The translations under genes were made by a program, and so were the position numbers. Below the pieces are notes generated by a model. It was given only the letters and a program-made list of their open reading frames with translations, did no database searches and had not been told where the DNA came from. From the NCBI GenBank assembly GCA_037318855.1, contig CP134874.1:2418598-2482597 (forward strand): a DNA stretch of 64,000 nucleotides. The letters are read 5' to 3'. This document shows positions 36,867 to 45,407 of the stretch, piece after piece (the stretch's first letter is position 1; every line of letters begins with the position of its first letter). This DNA is from Candidatus Sedimenticola sp. (ex Thyasira tokunagai) (GTDB taxonomy: Bacteria; Pseudomonadota; Gammaproteobacteria; Chromatiales; Chromatiaceae).

Positions 36867-37364
36867 ATGATTTTTTTACTAGATGCCAACGTACTTATTA
36901 ATGCTAAAAATTTTTATTACCCAATAGACAGAGTCCCTGAGTTTTGGGATTGGCTTGTGCACCAGGGTGAGACTGGCAACATAAAAGTCCCTGTTGAGAT
37001 TTATCAAGAGCTCATATCAGGTACAGATGAACTCGTAGAATGGGCAAAGGATAGCGAGGTTAGGACTGCTTTGGAACTCGATGAGGAGGTCCAGGTTGAT
37101 GTGGTTAGGCGGGTTGTAAATCAGGCCTATGCTCCTGATCTGAATGATGTAGAACAAATTGAAGTAGGCAGAGACCCTTTCTTAATCTCTTACGCATATA
37201 CTGATCCTGAAAACAGGTCAATAGTGACAGAAGAGGTCAGTAAGCCGTCAAAAATACGCGGACGGCGACGCATCCCGGATGCTTGTGACACTCTAAATGT
37301 TAATGCGATAAATACTTTTAATTTAATTCGAACTCTAGATTTCAGCACTGGGTGGAATAGATGA
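36867..37364 (+). CDS. DUF4411 family PIN-like protein (putative toxin)
   Basis: 165 aa beginning MIFLLDANVLINAKNFYYP, the DUF4411 signature with an early Asp (LDAN) typical of PIN-like nucleases, and IPDACDTLNVNAINTFNLI with the later acidic residue. DUF4411 proteins are usually paired with XRE-ImmA/IrrE proteins as type II toxin-antitoxin-like modules, as here. Substrate is unknown; RNase activity is a family inference. Confidence 0.85.
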   Translation: MIFLLDANVLINAKNFYYPIDRVPEFWDWLVHQGETGNIKVPVEIYQELISGTDELVEWAKDSEVRTALELDEEVQVDVVRRVVNQAYAPDLNDVEQIEVGRDPFLISYAYTDPENRSIVTEEVSKPSKIRGRRRIPDACDTLNVNAINTFNLIRTLDFSTGWNR

Positions 37365-37538
37365 CATCTTACTTAGGTGAATAGCTTTGCTATACTCAAC
37401 CTGCTTCCAGTAATTCTGGAGGCGGGAGGGCTCTGCTACCTTCCTGGATCCATTCGAGAGGGTCACCAGGTGCAGGGCTTGCTCTAAAACCCTCGTCGGC
37501 CGTGGCATTTCCATGATCACCTTCGGGGGGCTTAACCG

Positions 37539-37586
37539 AAAACCCCTCACCCCCAGGCACATTCCCTGGGCCAGCTGAGGGGTTTT
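37539..37586. terminator. Probable bidirectional terminator
   Basis: Inverted arms AAAACCCCTCA (37539-37549) and TGAGGGGTTTT (37576-37586) with an inner CCCAGG/CCTGGG hairpin; Ts follow on the plus strand and A/T sequence on the other. Located between the DUF4411 gene and the tRNA-Val repeat. It would end leftward tRNA transcription in the ancestral arrangement. Confidence 0.7.
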
Positions 37587-37693
37587 CTTTTGTATGGACC
37601 TTGGAAAATACTGGAGTCCCTGCTGGAGTCCTATCTCATAACGCAAAAAGCACCACCCTAAGGCAGTGATTTATATCTTTGAAAAACAAAGAG

Positions 37694-37744
37694 TTATTGG
37701 TGGGCGGTACTGGGTTCGAACCAGTGACCCCTGCCGTGTGAAGG
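37694..37744. repeat. Left attachment site: 51-bp copy of the tRNA-Val 3' region
   Basis: Identical over 51 bases to 47340-47390. The match covers the tRNA 3' half (T-arm and acceptor, through the anticodon-loop side) and stops at GTGTGAAGG, after which this copy continues TATCTT, unlike the tRNA. It is the duplicated tRNA 3' end expected at the far border of a tRNA-integrated element. The integrase starts 242 bases to the right. Confidence 0.92.
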
Positions 37745-37985
37745 TATCTTCCCTTCATATGAAAGACTACTATCTATAGTTATTCTTGATGTAGGAGTCC
37801 ACATAAAACCATTTGTATACAGCATATTACTGTATTTTTTATGTCCTGTGACGTAAACTGAATCTAGTTGATAGGGGTTGTTCATGAGGTAATTCTGTTT
37901 ACCCCACCGTTTACCCCAAAACGGAAAAGCCGAGAGTTACAGCCCCCGGCCTTCCTGACCACGACAGACAAATGGAGTGTCGGAA

Positions 37986-39281
37986 ATGGCTAAATCAAGT
38001 ATACCAAAGACCCCAGCCAGAGGATTTACTACTAAGTGGCTGGAGGCTCTTAAACCTACCAACAGACGTTTCGAGCTTGCAGATAATGGAGCAGCAGGAT
38101 TACGTCTTCGTGTCTCCCCTGGTGGTGCTAAAACCTTCGTATGGTTGTATCGGCATAATCAGAAAACACACCGGCACACTCTTGGTCAATTCGGAGAAGG
38201 GGCGGGCAAGCTTACGCTTTCCGCAGCCAGGAAACAGCTCCAAGAGCTGAAGGGGAAGCGAGAAGCCGGAACCCTTAACGCACCAAACAAAAGTAATCCT
38301 AAGACTGTCAAAGATCTAGTTGCCACCTTCCATGAGCGCATACTCCTGAAAAAGAGAAAGCGGCCTGATGAAGCGCTACATCTTTTACAAAAAGAATTGG
38401 TCTCTACACTCGGTAATAAGAAGATTGAGCATATAACCGCTTCACAACTCTCAGCAATCGTTGATGGGGTAGTGGATCGTGGCGCAACAACTCACGCCGG
38501 TAAAGTGTTAAACCTTATCAAGCAGGTATTCGGGTTTGCAGAGGGCAAAGGGTATGTAGAGAGAAATCCAGCCTACCCACTGAAAAAGATTGCCTTTGAG
38601 ATCACGGATAACCGCAGAGAACGCGCCCTCAGCCTTGATGAAATCAAAATTTTATGGGATGCGCTAGCGAAAGCACCCCGTATGTCGCCGCAATTTAAAA
38701 TCGGCCTAAAGATCCTCCTAATAACTGGGGTGCGGTCTGGTGAGCTGCGATTGGCGAGGTGGTCAGAGATTGACCTTGATAATGGTCACTGGCTTATACC
38801 TGAAGAGAACACCAAAGGCGGGAAAGCCTGGGAGGTTCCCTTAACTCCGCTTGCGGTCGATCAATTTCGGGAGCTACAGGAGTTTACCGGGGAGAGTGAT
38901 TGGGTGATGGCTTCACCTGAATCACTGGCCGATACAAACAAGCTATCCAAACACGTTGACGACAAGGCACTAGCGCGGTCTGTAAATCGACTGCTAAAGC
39001 TCAAAGGTGAAGATGGTGAACTGATATTGGATATTCCTAAATTCGTCCCCCACGACCTCAGGCGGACGCTGAGAACGCATCTATCTAGGCTAAAGATACC
39101 GCCACATATTGCAGAGAAGTGTCTCAACCATTCACTGGGGCGCATCGAAGAAACTTACGATGTGCACACCTATTATGAAGAGCGAAAAGAGGCGCTAGAA
39201 AAGTGGGCTGATAGCGTTGAGTTGGTGATTAATGAGTGTGAGAACGTAATCAGGATGAATAATAGGGCAGATATTTGTTAG
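37986..39281 (+). CDS. int: Tyrosine-type integrase (P4-like)
   Basis: ATG 37986 is preferred: GGAG lies eight bases upstream; a GTG at 37977 is possible. About 431 aa. It has a DUF4102-like N-terminal arm-binding region (FELADNGAAGLRLRVSPGGA), a core SAM-like domain and a catalytic domain with Arg in TGVRSGELRLARW, HDLRRT (His, Arg) and a Tyr in the ETYDVHTYYEERKEALEKW region. It should recombine the tRNA-Val attachment sites and sits at the left border of the element it mobilises. Confidence 0.92.
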   Translation: MAKSSIPKTPARGFTTKWLEALKPTNRRFELADNGAAGLRLRVSPGGAKTFVWLYRHNQKTHRHTLGQFGEGAGKLTLSAARKQLQELKGKREAGTLNAPNKSNPKTVKDLVATFHERILLKKRKRPDEALHLLQKELVSTLGNKKIEHITASQLSAIVDGVVDRGATTHAGKVLNLIKQVFGFAEGKGYVERNPAYPLKKIAFEITDNRRERALSLDEIKILWDALAKAPRMSPQFKIGLKILLITGVRSGELRLARWSEIDLDNGHWLIPEENTKGGKAWEVPLTPLAVDQFRELQEFTGESDWVMASPESLADTNKLSKHVDDKALARSVNRLLKLKGEDGELILDIPKFVPHDLRRTLRTHLSRLKIPPHIAEKCLNHSLGRIEETYDVHTYYEERKEALEKWADSVELVINECENVIRMNNRADIC

Positions 39282-39306
39282 AAAAGCATTAGAACACAAT
39301 GAATTT

Positions 39307-40335
39307 CCTGATTACCCACCAGGCTCAGCTATTGAGCCTGTGGTGGCCGCATAATGGAACCCTCTGAATATACGAGGGTTTCTATCATGCCAAAAAATAC
39401 TATCCAGTTTCAAAAAGGGCTTGGTTTGCACGAATTTCTGGAAAAATATGGCACCGATACTCAATGCAGCCAAGCGTTGCATCGACTTCGCTGGCCAAGT
39501 GGATATGTTTGCCCAGAGTGCGGTAACGCAACGTGCTGCGAACTCAAAAGCCGCAAGATATACCAGTGCCATAAATGTCATCATCAGACATCGCTTACTG
39601 CGGGTACCATTTTTCATGGCACAAAGTTGCCTTTGAAGAAATGGTTTCTGGCCATCTATTTGCTGACCCAGCGTAAAAGAGCACCTCTGCCTTGCAACTG
39701 TCTCGTGAGATTGGAGTGAACTACAACACTGCGTGGAAGCTCAAGCACAAACTGATGCAGGTAATGATGGAACGCCAGGGTAAGAAAAAGCTGACTGGCC
39801 GCATTGAAATGGATGATGCCTATATTGGCGGTGAGAAGCCTGGTAAGCGTGGACGAGGCTCCCGCAACAAAATCCCTTTCGTAGCCGCCGTTGAGACGAC
39901 GCAGGACGGCAGGCCTTTGAAAATTCATCTGCGTCGTGTGCGTGGTTTTCGGAGTGCAGAAATTGCTCGATATGCCAAGTCCAGTCTGGTTTCTGGTAGC
40001 ATTGTATTCTCTGATGGTCTCTGCTGCTTCAGAGCTGTCACTGATGCTGATTGCGATCATGTGGCCATTGTGACTGGTGGCGGTCGAAAAAGCGCACAGA
40101 GCTCCACCTTCAAGTGGGTGAACACCATGCTTGGCAACGTCAAGAATTCTTTGCAGGGAACTTTTCATGCTATACGAAAAAAACATGTACCTCGTTATCT
40201 TGCCGAATTCGAATATCGGTTTAATCGTCGCTTCAATCTTCCAGAAATGATTGAGCGATTGCTCTTTGTTGCGTTGCGTACACCACCGATGCCTTATCGC
40301 TTCTTGAGAATGGCTGAGGTTTATGGGTAATCAGG
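39307..40335 (+). mobile_element. IS1595-family insertion sequence, copy 3
   Basis: Ends CCTGATTACCCA/TGGGTAATCAGG, 1029 bp. The flanks ATGAATTT (left) and ATAATTTA (right) resemble an 8-bp duplication that has lost one base. It lies just after the integrase. Confidence 0.88.
39354..40330 (+). pseudogene. IS1595-family transposase, frameshifted (copy 3)
   Basis: Frame 1 (39354-39719) holds the zinc ribbon, then shifts at GCGTAAAAGAGC, where the other copies have one more A. The remaining DDE part (39692-40330) is intact to the correct C-terminus (YRFLRMAEVYG). A single-base repair would give the full protein of ~314 aa from MPKNTIQ. Confidence 0.88.
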
Positions 40336-40355
40336 ATAATTTATGCTTTTTTCTT

Positions 40356-40418
40356 TTGTATGTAGTTCATGAGTTTTTGTATGTGATTCATGAGTTTTTG
40401 TATGTTATTCATGAGGTT
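40356..40418. repeat. Three 21-bp tandem repeats
   Basis: TTGTATGT(A/G/T)(G/A)TTCATGAG(T/G)TT repeated three times with no spacer (40356-40376, 40377-40397, 40398-40418). Two helical turns per unit fits iterons or integrase arm/regulator sites. Located between the integrase/IS and the AlpA-like gene. Confidence 0.8.
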
Positions 40419-40563
40419 AAAATAATCACATCACGTAACATCTTGTAATAATTATACAAACATTTATTAATATAGAGTTGGTAATGGTTTTTTATGGTTG
40501 CCCATGGATAAACCATGCCTTATTCTATCGATAGAACAAAAGGAGAAACCCTTGGTTCTAAAC

Positions 40564-40594
40564 GAAAAAACCCCAGAAGCAAGAGCTTCCGGGG
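40564..40594 (-). terminator. Rho-independent terminator (minus strand)
   Basis: Stem CCCCGGAAGC-TCTT-GCTTCTGGGG followed by TTTTTTCG on the minus strand. No minus-strand gene is evident upstream (rightward), so it may end an antisense or small RNA from the 40600-40760 region, which has a perfect GCAACTG-CTA-CAGTTGC hairpin (40681-40697). Confidence 0.75.
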
Positions 40595-40766
40595 TCCTTG
40601 ACTAGCTAGGCTAGCTACTGAGACATTCTTTGACGGGACTGAACTCAGCGACTAAAGGTTATGACAATATTGGATTTATAGCAACTGCTACAGTTGCTCA
40701 AGTCCATTAATTCGCCTTACCTACCCTAGCGGTCTATTTAAAAACCTTAACTGTAAGGAATATCGA

Positions 40767-40991
40767 ATGGACACTGCTAATACTCCCAAGAAAACACCAA
40801 AACGCATATTTTCCGATGGTAAGCGCGTATGCGCTGCCGAAGCTGAAGGAATGGTATGCGCCTCCCGTCAAACTATCACTAGATGGTACGGCTCTGGAAA
40901 ATTCCCTGATCCCCACTTCATAGGGCAGCGCCGTTACTGGTTCCGTTCGGAGATCGAGCGGTGGCTCGAAGAACAGACTAGCGCAGCTTAA
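40767..40991 (+). CDS. AlpA-like helix-turn-helix regulator
   Basis: 74 aa: VCASRQTITRWYGSGKFPDP followed by HFIGQRRYWFRSEIERWLEEQ, a MerR/AlpA-like excisionase fold. AlpA-type proteins regulate integrase or excision in P4-like elements. AAGGA lies seven bases before the ATG. First gene of a small rightward operon. Confidence 0.82.
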   Translation: MDTANTPKKTPKRIFSDGKRVCAAEAEGMVCASRQTITRWYGSGKFPDPHFIGQRRYWFRSEIERWLEEQTSAA

Positions 40992-41007
40992 AAGGAGGTC
41001 AATAAAT

Positions 41008-41352
41008 ATGACCTCCAAAGACAAAAACGCCCCGGAGCGGGCGGGCTCTCAGGGCGCTATTCAAACTACTTCCAGAACCAATTATAGCAAGATCCGTAAA
41101 GGGACAAAACTTTACAATGTGATTTTGCACTTGGTGAAGGGCAATCACCTTCACCGCTTTCAGGCTGAGAAGATCGTTAGGGATCACGTATTACCTAGTA
41201 CCGTAGCGGGATTTCAAAGGGAATACGGCATCCCTGTAGCAAGAGAGATGATCACCGTCACAGGGTACGCAGGAAGCCGTGTGACGGTTGCTGATTACTG
41301 GTTTACGGATGAGGCGCGGATTGCAGCCGCAAAGCTCTTAGAGGCTGCGTGA
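41008..41352 (+). CDS. Hypothetical protein of the integrative element
   Basis: 114 aa, basic, with a strong AGGAGG site. Key blocks: SKIRKGTKLYNVILHLVKG, HRFQAEKIVRDHVLPSTV and VTGYAGSRVTVADYWFTDEA. Length and position fit accessory proteins that follow AlpA genes in P4-like islands; I do not recognise the fold. Its TGA overlaps the next gene's ATG by one base. Confidence 0.7.
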   Translation: MTSKDKNAPERAGSQGAIQTTSRTNYSKIRKGTKLYNVILHLVKGNHLHRFQAEKIVRDHVLPSTVAGFQREYGIPVAREMITVTGYAGSRVTVADYWFTDEARIAAAKLLEAA

Positions 41353-41741
41353 TGGCACAAAGTAGAGCAAAGATTAAGGGCCGCAAGGAACGCGGCTCAT
41401 TTATCGCTATACCAAAAATAGTGGTGGAGTCTGAGCAGTATTCCAAGCTTTCTTCTCACAGTGTAAAGCTACTGATTGACTTATCAGCACAGTATAACGG
41501 AAGCAATAATGGTGACCTGTGCGCAGCCTGGAGCATGATGGTGAAGCGTGGCTGGAGATCAAAAGGCACACTGTATCGAGCTGTGTCAGAACTCATTACT
41601 ACTGGATTTATTCTGCTAACGAGACAAGGGGGTAAGCACAAAGCGTCACTCTATGCCGTTACATTCAAACCAATAGATGAATGCAAAGGGAAGCTGGAAG
41701 TAAAGGCGACAGTAGTAGCACCAGCAACCTGGAAAAAATAG
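41352..41741 (+). CDS. Small winged-helix-like protein of the integrative element
   Basis: 129 aa from the ATG at 41352 coupled to the previous stop; basic. SSHSVKLLIDLSAQYNGSNN, then WSMMVKRGWRSKGTLYRAVS and ITTGFILLTRQGGKHKASLY look like a winged helix of the plasmid/phage replication-regulator type. The iteron-like repeats begin eight bases after its stop, so a replication-initiation role is possible but unproven. Confidence 0.65.
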   Translation: MAQSRAKIKGRKERGSFIAIPKIVVESEQYSKLSSHSVKLLIDLSAQYNGSNNGDLCAAWSMMVKRGWRSKGTLYRAVSELITTGFILLTRQGGKHKASLYAVTFKPIDECKGKLEVKATVVAPATWKK

Positions 41742-41749
41742 TTTCTCTG

Positions 41750-41880
41750 CCCCGTATGCGTACTAATGTGCCCCATATAAGTACCAACCAGCAGAGTTAT
41801 TCACCGAGCGAATGAATATTTACCCCGTATGCGTACCAATCAGGGCTATTTTTCTAATCCAATTACCCCGTATGTGTACT
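41750..41880. repeat. Four iteron-like repeats (consensus CCCCGTATGCGTACYAA)
   Basis: Units at 41750-41766, 41771-41787, 41823-41839 and 41866-41880. The consensus contains the quasi-palindrome GTATGCGTAC; unit two is the most diverged (CCCCATATAAGTACCAA). Direct orientation, irregular spacing. Position right after a winged-helix gene suggests binding sites for it, perhaps an origin. Confidence 0.75.
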
Positions 41881-41987
41881 GCTTTATATATATACCAAGG
41901 GTATGTGTTTTTTATCCTGCTGCTTACGATAAATGTTGATGTGAAATTGGCAGTACTTTTGGATCACCATTTATGAGAGGCCACGCA

Positions 41988-42098
41988 ATGATTAGTAAAA
42001 CGAACAGTGAGCAAGTCAGAAAAGTAGTTATATGTGCGCGTGGTCATACGAACGCAGGACGTCGTTATGAAAATAAGCATCATATCTGTCGCCACTAA
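41988..42098 (+). CDS. Putative small protein (36 aa)
   Basis: GAGAGG precedes the ATG by seven bases; sequence MISKTNSEQVRKVVICARGH then TNAGRRYENKHHICRH. Basic, with no match I know. It overlaps the next small frame by 32 bases, and only the ribosome site supports it. Confidence 0.25.
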   Translation: MISKTNSEQVRKVVICARGHTNAGRRYENKHHICRH

Positions 42099-42189
42099 AC
42101 AGATGCCTAAGTGTTTTGAGAGTACGATTGATGGTAAATACCTCAATATGGAAGAGGTCGGAGGTTCTAACATGCTGATTAGCAGATAA
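42067..42189 (+). CDS. Putative small protein (40 aa)
   Basis: AGGA seven bases before the ATG; MKISIISVATKQMPKCFEST then IDGKYLNMEEVGGSNMLISR. The opening loosely recalls RlmH but the resemblance does not extend. Weakly supported. Confidence 0.25.
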   Translation: MKISIISVATKQMPKCFESTIDGKYLNMEEVGGSNMLISR

Positions 42190-42233
42190 TAATGTTGACT
42201 AACGTGGTATGGGGTAAACGGATGGGGTAAACA

Positions 42234-42395
42234 ATGCGTACTAAACAAACGATCCAGAACATACTGCTAGGGTTTGTATCAGTCGTGGAAAGACCAATAT
42301 TACCTCACGGATTACTTTCTAGATTCTATCAAGGAGTTACCCTTTATCTGCCTGGGCTAACCATGTTTATTGGCCAGATATTGCGGGCAGAATGA
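42234..42395 (+). CDS. Putative small hydrophobic protein (53 aa)
   Basis: GGGGTAAACA immediately precedes the ATG. MRTKQTIQNILLGFVSVVER is followed by a partly hydrophobic stretch (GVTLYLPGLTMFIGQIL). A following 29-codon frame begins on its stop (ATGA, 42392). Unknown; could be coincidental. Confidence 0.35.
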   Translation: MRTKQTIQNILLGFVSVVERPILPHGLLSRFYQGVTLYLPGLTMFIGQILRAE

Positions 42396-42575
42396 CAAGT
42401 ATGCTCCATACCAAGTTTATTAATCAGTCGGTTAGGCGTGTTTCTGGAGTGGTACAGGACTGGGTAGCAAGCCTAAAGTAGGCGGAAATAGGCTAATGCT
42501 CAGGCATGACTTTCACGAAGTGGGGGAGGGGGCGGGTAAAAAGTCCCTAGGATCAAAGCGGCATGACCGCTGGTC

Positions 42576-43960
42576 GAGTTATAGTCAAATCTGGTGTTTA
42601 ACCAGTTGAATCAAGCGGCGACCTGATCGACTCCTGTTACCTCAACACCATCTTTAAATTTGATTCCGGTTATCACCTTCGCCAGGTAACCGAAACCCCG
42701 TAATCGTCTCCACTTCTTCTCGGCACACAGGCCGAGTTTGAACATCATGTGTAGCATGCCGTCACGCGATAGGCAGCCCTTGGAACGCTTGGTTCGATGG
42801 CGGATTGTCCCGAAGGTTGATTCAATCGGATTGCTGGTCCGAATGCTCTGCCAGTGCTGTGCCGGAAAGTGATAGAAAGCCATCAGTTCCTCTCGGTCTT
42901 TGTGCAGACAGATGGCAGCCTTCGGATACTTCGGCTCATACGTTTTGATAAACAGATCAAAGGCCTTTTCCGCATCGGCCTGAGTCTCCGCCTGCCAGAT
43001 GTTATGCAGTGCCTGCTTCGCTTTCGGCTGAGCTGTCTTTGGCAGGCAGTTCAGCACGTTCATGGTCTTGTGCATCCAGCAGCGCTGCTGGCGCGTCTCA
43101 GGATATACTTCCTCCAGCGCAGCCCAGAAGCCCATGGCACCGTCACCGATCGCCAATTTGGGCGGGTTCAGTCCGCGTGACTTCAGCTTCAACAGTACCT
43201 CCCGCCAGCTCTGCGTGGACTCCCGCACACCATCCTCAATTGCCAGAAAATGCTTCTCACCACGCTCATTCACACCGATCACCACCAGGGCACACAGCTT
43301 CGTCTGCTCTGCTCTCAGTCCGCTGTAGACACCGTCTGCCCACACATACACCCAATGCTCCTTATCCAGGCGCTCCTCACACCAGCTCCGATATTCTTCT
43401 GCCCAGACCTGCTTCAGACGCGATACCGTGCTGGCCGACAAGCCTGTTGCATCCGGACCCACCAGCACTTTCAGGGCCTCACCCATCTCACCACTGGAAA
43501 TCCCCTTCAGGTAGAGCCACGGCAGCGCCGCTTCCAGTGACTTCGTCTTGCGTACATACGGCGGTACCAGAGCTGATCGGAACGTCACCGGCTCGCCGGT
43601 CTTCGCTCGAACTTTGGGGATCTCGACCGTGACCGGCCCCAATCCTGTCTGCAGTTTACGAGCTGGCAGATGACCATTACGCACCACACCCGCCTTGCCA
43701 TCCTCTGTCCGTCGCTCGGTGTGCTCCGCCAACAGCTCCAGCAACTCTGCCTCTACCGCCTGGTAGATCAACTGCTCTGCACCGCTTCTCAGCAACTCTG
43801 TCAGCGGATCGATAATCGTATCTCGACCTGCCAGCTTAACAACGTTATTCTTACTCATGGTGGCGTATCTCCAATGGTTGTTTTGATGTCTCGCAACAAC
43901 AAATCAACCAGATACGCCGCCCTTTTTCAACTACTCAAACACCAGATTCAGTTATAACTC
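42576..43960 (-). mobile_element. IS256-family insertion sequence
   Basis: Imperfect terminal inverted repeats starting GAGTTATA and containing AATCTGGTGTTT at each end (42576 onward and ending 43960). 1385 bp, one transposase gene on the minus strand. I see no convincing 8-9 bp target duplication. Confidence 0.88.
42611..43858 (-). CDS. IS256-family (Mutator-type) transposase
   Basis: 415 aa, full family length. Typical N-terminus (SGAEQLIYQAVEAELLELLA), DDE blocks with VYVWADGVYSGLR (first Asp), LAIGDGAMGFWAAL (second Asp) and SNPIESTFGTIRHRTKRSKG (Glu region), and the CWMHKTMNVLNCLPK signature. Apparently intact and possibly active. AUG is preceded by AGATACGCCACC; no strong ribosome site. 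Confidence 0.95.
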   Translation of the reverse strand: MSKNNVVKLAGRDTIIDPLTELLRSGAEQLIYQAVEAELLELLAEHTERRTEDGKAGVVRNGHLPARKLQTGLGPVTVEIPKVRAKTGEPVTFRSALVPPYVRKTKSLEAALPWLYLKGISSGEMGEALKVLVGPDATGLSASTVSRLKQVWAEEYRSWCEERLDKEHWVYVWADGVYSGLRAEQTKLCALVVIGVNERGEKHFLAIEDGVRESTQSWREVLLKLKSRGLNPPKLAIGDGAMGFWAALEEVYPETRQQRCWMHKTMNVLNCLPKTAQPKAKQALHNIWQAETQADAEKAFDLFIKTYEPKYPKAAICLHKDREELMAFYHFPAQHWQSIRTSNPIESTFGTIRHRTKRSKGCLSRDGMLHMMFKLGLCAEKKWRRLRGFGYLAKVITGIKFKDGVEVTGVDQVAA

Positions 43961-44224
43961 CCGATGTTCAAATGATCTTTTTACATCCCCAAAATAACCT
44001 TTTGGATCAGGCAAAGAGTAGATCTGTTAAATCGGTTCAAATTCCGTAGTTATATCAATGTGTTATCTAGGAAAACAATTAAATTCAATGATCTGATGGG
44101 TAGCATTACTTTTGGATTGTCGTCTAGTTGAAAAACAATCATGCTAAATCAAACTCTGGATTAAGGGTTGTTTGCTTAATGATTTCGGTTAATAAGTCTA
44201 AAGCAGGCAGAAATAGAGGTATCT

Positions 44225-44774
44225 ATGGGTGGTCTCGGTAGTGGAAACTGGTACAGGTGGGATAAGAAAACCACGGCGGAAGAGGTACATCGGGTAGATA
44301 TTCGTTACCTGAAAAAACAGGGCTATCTGACACCCGGCTATATGGGATGGCTGTCCTGGTCATGTGGTGAGTGAGGAAACCGGTTCTATCCGTTTTCGGG
44401 TGGAGTATGATTGTTTGGTTCTGATATATCGCTCTAGGTCAGGCGGTGGTGATTGGGTACATATGGAAGAAACAGTGTGGTTTGACCGGTCGCCCTGCAA
44501 CTATGGAGGAGAACGGTTGTGGCTATCATGTCCTGATTGTGGGAGTAGGGTGGCTGTGCTGTATGGGCATGGGCCTAGATTTCTTTGCCGTCACTGTCAC
44601 GGCTTGCCCTATGGTAGCCAAAATGAAACCAGGCTAGACCGTATGCACAGGAAGGCCCGGAAGATCAGGAAACGATTAGGGGCTTCTGATGACCAAATAG
44701 TGTGGGAAAAGCCCAAGGGTATGCACTGGAAAACTTTTGATCGGCTCCAGGAAGGAGGAGCAGGCGGCAGATAA
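44225..44774 (+). pseudogene. Zinc-ribbon hypothetical protein, frameshifted
   Basis: AGAGGTATCT precedes ATG 44225. Frame 1 reads MGGLGSGNWYRWDKKTTAEE and stops at TGA 44372. Frame 2 continues ETGSIRFRVEYDCLVLIYRS, WFDRSPCNYGGERLWLSCPD and the zinc ribbon CPDCG-x-CRHCHGLPYGSQNE. Removing one T near 44372 joins them to a ~183-aa protein of a known but uncharacterised family found on prophages and islands. Function unknown. Confidence 0.75.
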
Positions 44775-44858
44775 TGCTGCCTCACTTGAGATAGCACAGA
44801 AGATGGGGATATATGAGCAGCTAGGCTGGCTATAGGTTCTGTTGGCAAAAAGCTGCCA

Positions 44859-45407
44859 TTAAAGAACTGTGTCCTTAAAGTTTGAACTTTCTTTATCAGA
44901 ACTACTTTTTGATTTACTACTAGGTATAGCATCAATGGTTAATTTAGCTGCAATCACCGCTTTAGCGGAACCAGCTAAACTGAAGTATGCCGCTTTAAAT
45001 TTTCCGATGTTAGTGCCAAATGCAATCCCAAAGCTATTGCTAGTGAGAATATAATCTAACTGTGAGTCTGGAAGTAGGAACAGGTATCTATCTTCAATAA
45101 TAAGACATGACATTTCAATAGAGGCTATTCCTCCATCAATTGATACTAACGCAGGATATTTTCCGTCATTTTCGCAAGACAATCGATTTACCACGTATGG
45201 CATGCAAGTATCACTTGACTCCATACATATGACACCAAGAGTGCTATTTGAATCGTTAGTGGTATTTGCAAATGAAAATGGTGTTTTGTTGTAGATAAAG
45301 CTGCCAACCTCCCAGTCTCCATAGGTTTGTTCAGCTTCCTCCGCAATTACTGTCAGTGATGTGGATAAGAAAAAGCACAGCAACAACTTCTTAAATTTTA
45401 TCATCAC
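44859..45407 (-). CDS. Exported hypothetical protein
   Basis: 182 aa with a cleavable signal peptide (KKLLLCFFLSTSLTVIAEEA). The mature part contains six cysteines (MESSDTCMPYVVNRLSC, MSCLIIEDRYLFL) and a Ser/Lys-rich tail (SSKSKSSSDKESSNFK). Its low GC content suggests recent acquisition. No family recognised. Confidence 0.6.
   Translation of the reverse strand: MMIKFKKLLLCFFLSTSLTVIAEEAEQTYGDWEVGSFIYNKTPFSFANTTNDSNSTLGVICMESSDTCMPYVVNRLSCENDGKYPALVSIDGGIASIEMSCLIIEDRYLFLLPDSQLDYILTSNSFGIAFGTNIGKFKAAYFSLAGSAKAVIAAKLTIDAIPSSKSKSSSDKESSNFKDTVL

Noticed and set aside
37972..38250. 92-aa ORF at the start of the integrase
   Set aside because: Shadow of the integrase gene in another frame.
40356..40418. 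Possible CRISPR array
   Set aside because: The three units are contiguous 21-bp repeats with no spacers and no cas genes nearby.
42067..42189. RlmH-like methyltransferase
   Set aside because: Only the first ~15 residues resemble RlmH and the frame is 40 codons, far short of the ~155 expected; kept only as a weak small ORF.
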